Shown piece after piece: positions 58,884-64,000 of a stretch of 64,000 bases of DNA. The stretch comes from Patiria miniata. Taxonomy: Eukaryota; Echinodermata; Asteroidea; Valvatida; Asterinidae. Every line of letters starts with the position of its first letter. The stretch's first letter is position 1. Under the pieces are notes generated by a model, which was given only the letters and a program-made list of their open reading frames with translations, made no database searches and had not been told where the DNA came from. The position numbers and the translations under genes are program-made. Location: contig NW_024037064.1 of NCBI RefSeq assembly GCF_015706575.1, positions 9,525,606 through 9,589,605 of the forward strand, given 5' to 3'.

Positions 58884-59349
58884 GCCCCACTCAATGTGGC
58901 CAATTTACTGGACTACCTCCGTAAATAAAGGCAAAACATAGAACTTTGTCAAATTTTGATTTTCACATTTAGGCTTAGTTTTGTAGTTTAATTTAGCTTT
59001 AAAACATACATACATGTACTCAACCTCTTTATACTACATGTAAGCTAATCAGAGTGTGCTGCCTTTTTTCAGATGTCTGTTTTGTGAGAAATTTCATGTT
59101 GACATTTTGATACGCAGATGTGTGCAAACGAATCTGGAGATTTTACAAAAAAATAGACATCTGAAAAAGGCAGCACTTTCTGATTAGCCTATAAAGAGGT
59201 CGAGTATGCTTCTAAAGCAAAAATAAACTACAAACTAAGCCTTAATGTGAAAATCAAAATTTGACAAAGTTCTACATGTTTTTGTACATGTTCCAAGTGT
59301 GGCCTTTATTTACGGAGGTAGTCCAGTAAATTGGCCACATTTATGGGGC
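58884..59349. mobile_element. Long-armed MITE with GCCCC...GGGGC ends and TA flanks
   Basis: The left GCCCCACTCAATGTGGCC and the right GGCCACATTTATGGGGC are inverse, with TA outside each end. The arms run about 190 bases, through ACTGGACTACCTCCGTAAAT and ATGTGAAAATCAAAATTTGA blocks. The centre carries a second inverted block, CAGATGTCT / AGACATCTG. There is no coding frame. Confidence 0.8.
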
Positions 59350-59750
59350 TAAATGTACCTCTGCCTTGAACTGAGTCACACTCCGATTATGCTTAAGTTC
59401 TCAAACAATGTGTTTCTTGAATTTGAAATACATACTGTTTTCCAAAATTATAGAAGTACTTACCTGCTGCATTATAAGGAAAATAGAAAAATCAAGGATT
59501 GCATTATCAATGACCTGGAGGAAAATCATTCAGTCATTTCGGATAAACACACTCCAAATTTCCCCTGAAAATTACATAATGAACAGAACTTAATTTTTCC
59601 TGGTTATTAACCAGCGAAGCAACTTTCATAGTGAATTTCCTTTTTCCGGAAAGTTATAGAACATATTCCTGTGTGGCTATAAATAAAATAGATTAGAAGT
59701 CCAGTATTTGAGACATTTTCAGACATCAATTTTACATTGTAATACATGTA

Positions 59751-60186
59751 CAGCCTGTGTCCAAAAAAAATGGTACAATCAGAAAAAAATTGGTTAAAAT
59801 ATTAAATTTCAAAATAATGCATTCTAACTTGGCATAGTATTAAAGAACAAAGACTGGGCTTTCCAATAGTGTTTGTTTGATCTTATTTGCTTTTGTCAAT
59901 TCAGAGATATAATCAATTTAGTGCGATACACCAAAATCGATTTTGTGCCACTTTAATGCATGGGCAGAGTTGTTTCGAGTACTGTGGCATAAACTCGATT
60001 TTTGTGTTCGCAGTAAACTGGAGTTATCTCTGGATTGACAAAAGCAAATGAGATGAAACAAAAAGTACTGGACGGAAAGCCTGGTTTTTTTTCTTTAATG
60101 TGATGCTCAAAACGACTAACTTATGTTGAGATTTAATATTGAAAAACAAATCGTTTTCGATTGTACCATTTTTTTTAGACAGGCTG
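59751..60186. mobile_element. Long-armed MITE with CAGCCTGTGTCC ends and TA flanks
   Basis: The ends CAGCCTGTGTCCAAAAAAAA and TTTTTTTTAGACAGGCTG are flanked by TA. The inverted match continues through ATGGTACAATC and further inward (TTGCTTTTGTCAATTCAGAG against its complement). It has no transposase. The ends resemble those of the elements at 3232, 7589, 8040 and 19691. Confidence 0.8.
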
Positions 60187-60532
60187 TACATGTACATGTG
60201 CATGTAAATTGATGTTTTGCAATCAGAATGTGGACACGAAAGTGAATTTCAACACCTGTGATTATGTCGCTCGCTTTCAAAATTCTCTGTTTATTTTTCT
60301 GGATTAATGCATGTAAAACATCAAAGCATGCATCACATGATAGAATACAGTGTGTGATACTTGTACAAGTACCTTTTGAAGAGGATGTGTAGTTTTAGGC
60401 AAATTCACATTATATGCCGTTACTATTTGTCCCTACGTATATAGATAGACGTCCAAATAATAAACTCAAGTTAGAATGTTATCACAGTTATTTATGAACT
60501 AAAGTATTTTTCTTCACATCTAATAGACCAAA

Positions 60533-63267
60533 ATGGCTACAGGACCTGCAGTAAGTTCAGCACTAGAGACGATCAGCAGATATCATCTTGAGTGCAGCAT
60601 ATGTCAAGAGAGATATCAACAGCCCAAGATACTGGAATGCCTACATAGCTTTTGTGCGCAATGTCTGCTGAAATACTGCAGCACGAAGCACGAGGGATCT
60701 ACAGCAATTCCTTGCCCTGTGTGTCGACAGGAGACAAATCTTCCTCAGGCGGGGGTGCAGGGTCTGAAAACCAATTTTCACCTGATTGGTCTGGTTGAGG
60801 AGTTTGACCTGCAGGAAAGGTTGATGTGTTCGGGTGACAAGAAGCTGCTATGTGAGATATGTGATGAAGGAAGTGAGGCGATGGATCACTGCATGAACTG
60901 CTCCAGAAATATCTGCTCCAAATGTAAACAAGTTCACATGCAGTTTGCTGAATTATCAGTTCATGTTATAAGTAGCTTGGATGACATTCGTGGGGGGAAA
61001 ACATCAACATATCAAATCAAATCAAAGCATCCACAACATTCAAAATGTCAAATCCATGAGGGCGAAGTGACAAGGTTCTTCTGCAAAACGTGTGAAGTGA
61101 TGATCTGCCGAGATTGCACTGTCATTGACCACTGCAAGCCAGAACACTCGTACATTGACAGAAATCTGGCCACATCAACGTACAAAAAATCATTAGCTGA
61201 ATTGCTTTCTCCACTTGAAAACTCAATGATCGAACTCCAGGAGTCACGAGAGAAAGGCTCAAGAATGAAAGAAGATTTGGGTGTCACAGTTAAGAGGGTC
61301 ATGACAGAAGTGCAAGACAGAGCAGCTGAGATACGAGCAGAAGTAACGGCTCAAGAAAATCGCATCCTTGACGACATCAAAAACATCCAAACAGATCGTG
61401 AGCAAAAACTGGACGAATCTGAAAAAACTATGGGTTTGACAGCGGAGAGATTTCAGTATTCAGTAGACACAGCAAGGGAGGTGGCAAGGACTGCATCAGA
61501 TAGTGACTTTCTCTCACTCTATCCCACAATCACCAAAGACTTGAAATTGTTGGCAGATCAGAGTGTGCCTAAAGTTGACACCAGGCTTGCATTTCTGAAA
61601 TTCAAGCAGAGTGAGGGCGTAAGTGCCATCAATCTGGGTGATCTGGTGGTTGAAGACAAATGGAAGCTGTGTCGTGAGTTTGGTAGAAAGGGAAGCGGTC
61701 CAGGAAAGTTCGATATGGCTCGGGGCGTTGCTGCTAGCCAACCTGATGAAATTGCAGTGGCTGACTACTGCAACAAACGAGTCGTTATCTGCACCATCGA
61801 TGGCAACCAGAAAAGCACGATCCCTTTGCAAGGATGTAAGTTTAAGTTACCGTGCATTGCAATCTCCCCAAAATTGTATGCACACATTTTTTTCTCTGCC
61901 CATTAATGATCATTTATCTGTTTTTAATTTTTCTCAAGAGATCTGATAAAACTGAATCACAGTAAATTTGATGCGGAACATATTTTAGTGAAAACCTTGG
62001 TTTTCATCACATGGAGATTTTAATAAATAAATGCATCGTCCATGTCAAACATCTAGTTTCCTATCTATCTGTTTTTACAAGTTGATCAACTTTCACAAGT
62101 TGATACAAATGTAGATACTAGGAAATTAAATGAAAAGCCCATTAATGTTTGATATTAGGTTTTTGCCCTGTCCACACATGTTTTAATTTAGTTTGCTTAT
62201 AACTGTTTTCATTATTTTGGTTTTCTCATTTCATGACATTTTTCCAAAGATTGAAGGTTCAAGGAAAATCCATTTAATATTAAAGAAGTACATTGTATTC
62301 TCATTTTTTTTTCGATACGCTGGTTTCCGTATACCTTCTCAGTTATTGTCCGAAGTTTTTTGTTTTGTTTCCTATTATTCCACTGAAAGATACCAAAAAA
62401 ATGTGCCCCTCATTATCCTCGATGTAGATATCAAGAGAAGCTTAAACATCCAAACTTACAGGATACCTTGAGACACGGTGATTTCTCAAACATGTGTATC
62501 GATCGAACCTTGACAATGTACATGTATATTCTTTACCAGCTATTCACACAATATCACTCATTTAAGATTTCATTATTAATCTGTTTATAAATTGCAATTC
62601 AGATTGACTGACCACTAATTTTGTTTACATCGCGATTCTTACAGTTCCACGCAGCATAGCAGCTACACACATTGACAATCGTTTGGTTGTTGTTGAGGAA
62701 GGCGCATCCCATGTGAAGGTGTTCAAGAGCGACAACACGCTGGCATACGAGTTCCCAACGGTGCCGCCGAGTGAGGTTGGTAAGACAGCAGTTGACCTCA
62801 AGAGCGTAGCTGTCAAGAATGATGGTACCATTGCAGTGGGAGATGTAGCGAGGATGGTTTTGACAGTGCACAGCCCCACTGATGGTGAGCTCCTTCATAC
62901 CATACCAGTCAAGATTAGACCTTACTCTCTGGCTTTTGACAGCAATGCTCAAGTGATAATAAGTGATTATACATCACATACAGTGGATATTGCTGGTGAT
63001 AATGGTACTTCAAAATGCACCATCAAACCCACCATCAATGGGCAACCTGTAAAACAATGCAACGGTGTATGTACTGATAGCACAGGTATCTATGTTGCAA
63101 TGCATAAAGGTGATAACACGGGTCATATCCACCACTATGACCCTCAAGGTGGCTTTCTCAAGTGCATCGCACGTGGTCTGCACTACCCAAAGGGTATTAC
63201 ATTTACATCTGATGGGCAGCTGGCAGTGGCCGACTACTACAGAGTAAAGATGTATCACCAGGTGTGA
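60533..63267 (+). CDS. TRIM-NHL protein (gene D): RING, B-boxes, coiled coil, NHL propeller; 641 aa
   Basis: The exons are 60533-61835 (1303 nt) and 62645-63267 (623 nt), joined in phase 1 at GGAT|GTAAGT and CTTACAG|TTCC. The RING has C21, C24, C36, H38, C41, C44, C61 and C64. B-box 1 is LCEICDEG...CSKC. B-box 2 is CQIHEGEVTRFFCKTC...CRDC. The coiled coil includes AEIRAEVTAQENRI. NHL blades run from about residue 400 to the YHQV end, where the stop is TGA. It is closest in sequence to gene B at the N-terminus (MATGPA...) but lies 30 kb away on the opposite strand. An acceptor CATCTAATAG lies 6 bases before the ATG, so the leader is spliced. It has all the parts of a RING E3 ligase and no defect is seen. 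Confidence 0.92.
61836..62644 (+). other. Intron of gene D
   Basis: This is AT-rich sequence of 809 bases at the conserved phase-1 site. No repeat or exon is seen apart from a short CAAGTTGAT duplication (62077-62105). Confidence 0.7.
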
Positions 63268-64000
63268 TACGACATTGTAATCAGTAATGTCAGTTTCTAA
63301 GCATGGGTGAAATGTCGATAGAAAAATGAGAGAATGGTTCTAATTGACACAAAAAAATAAGCACGTTGATACAAAACGCAATACAAAAGCCTAATTATAC
63401 AGTAAATGTGTGTTGCCTGTAATATTTTGACTTTCTGATCAGTTCTTTCTGATGAGGCCTCGAAATCCTCCAATTGGCCCCATGGAAAAATAGCAGATAG
63501 CCTCAGCCCTGCAAATTCCTCCAATTTTTCTTGAATATGGTCTGTGGAGGGATGACCACTGCCTGTCCTGCAAAATCCTCCAGTAGTGACTTTCGATATG
63601 TTGAGGCTTGGCAAGTGACATCCCGGAGCAGTACAGAGGATTTCAAGCATAATCCAGGCATATATTAATGAATGGCTGAGCAGAAACAACACAAGGTCCG
63701 GCCCAAGACCTTGTCAAAATGCATCCTACAAAATCTGTCACACACTACTGATATGTAACCTCAATCCTGCAAATTCCTCCACTTTGGCAAGGAGGATTTT
63801 GAAGGATTCAGGGCGGTTGATATTATGTATGTACATGTATATTTGGCGCTGCGATGGGGGTCTTTGATTTAAACCGTATTATAACAGAATGATAACTTGA
63901 ACAAGAGAAATGAAGAATTTCTTATTACACTTTTTAACACGGGACCGAGGATACATGTTCTATTTTTACCACTTTAAGCAGCTTATATTTCCAGTAAATT
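63268..64000. other. 3' flank of gene D with AATCCTCC repeats
   Basis: Several copies of CTGCAAATTCCTCCA-like sequence occur at 63465-63585 and 63765-63785. The inverse GGAGGATTTTGAAGGATT lies at 63792-63810, which suggests an old inverted-repeat element at about 63430-63815. No gene is seen up to the right edge. Confidence 0.45.

Overview
The window looks like nuclear DNA of a marine invertebrate animal, most likely a deuterostome such as an echinoderm or hemichordate. The reasons are intron-bearing genes with GT-AG splice sites and phase-1 exons, an expanded TRIM-NHL family, a many-fingered C2H2 gene, secreted or membrane Ig-domain exons, dense MITE and foldback elements, and a recurrent ACATGTAC motif. 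The species cannot be fixed from the sequence alone. All exon joins are predictions from splice signals, frame and homology between copies.

Layout. 1-5900: minus-strand Ig-superfamily gene (signal-peptide exon plus three Ig exons, running off the left edge). 8771-12240: TRIM-NHL gene A, minus strand, whole. 15940-23010: TRIM-NHL gene B, minus strand, same exon lengths as A but with one in-frame stop. 25916-26197: remnant of a third NHL exon. 28104-30992: gene C, minus strand, a rearranged copy that lost its B-boxes and coiled coil in frame and gained in frame the GIY-YIG endonuclease end of a Penelope-like retroelement. 31-46 kb: mostly repeats, including a 1.8 kb foldback element with eight copies of a nuclear-receptor-like motif cluster, and a Harbinger-like foldback element nested in an older repeat. 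46955-54841: plus-strand C2H2 zinc-finger gene of four coding exons (1021 aa). 55.4-60.2 kb: further foldback elements and MITEs. 60533-63267: TRIM-NHL gene D, plus strand, whole (641 aa).

How it fits together. Genes A and B and the NHL remnant lie in tandem units, each a TRIM-NHL gene plus its upstream flank. The flanks at about 11.0-15.9 kb and 21.0-25.9 kb are homologous and a shortened third flank lies at 26.3-27.7 kb. The members show different fates: whole (A, D), one nonsense codon (B), exon remnant (25.9 kb) and domain-swapped chimera (C). TRIM-NHL proteins are RING E3 ubiquitin ligases whose NHL propeller binds RNA or protein. Lineage-specific expansions of such genes in invertebrates are often discussed in terms of innate immunity, which remains an inference here.
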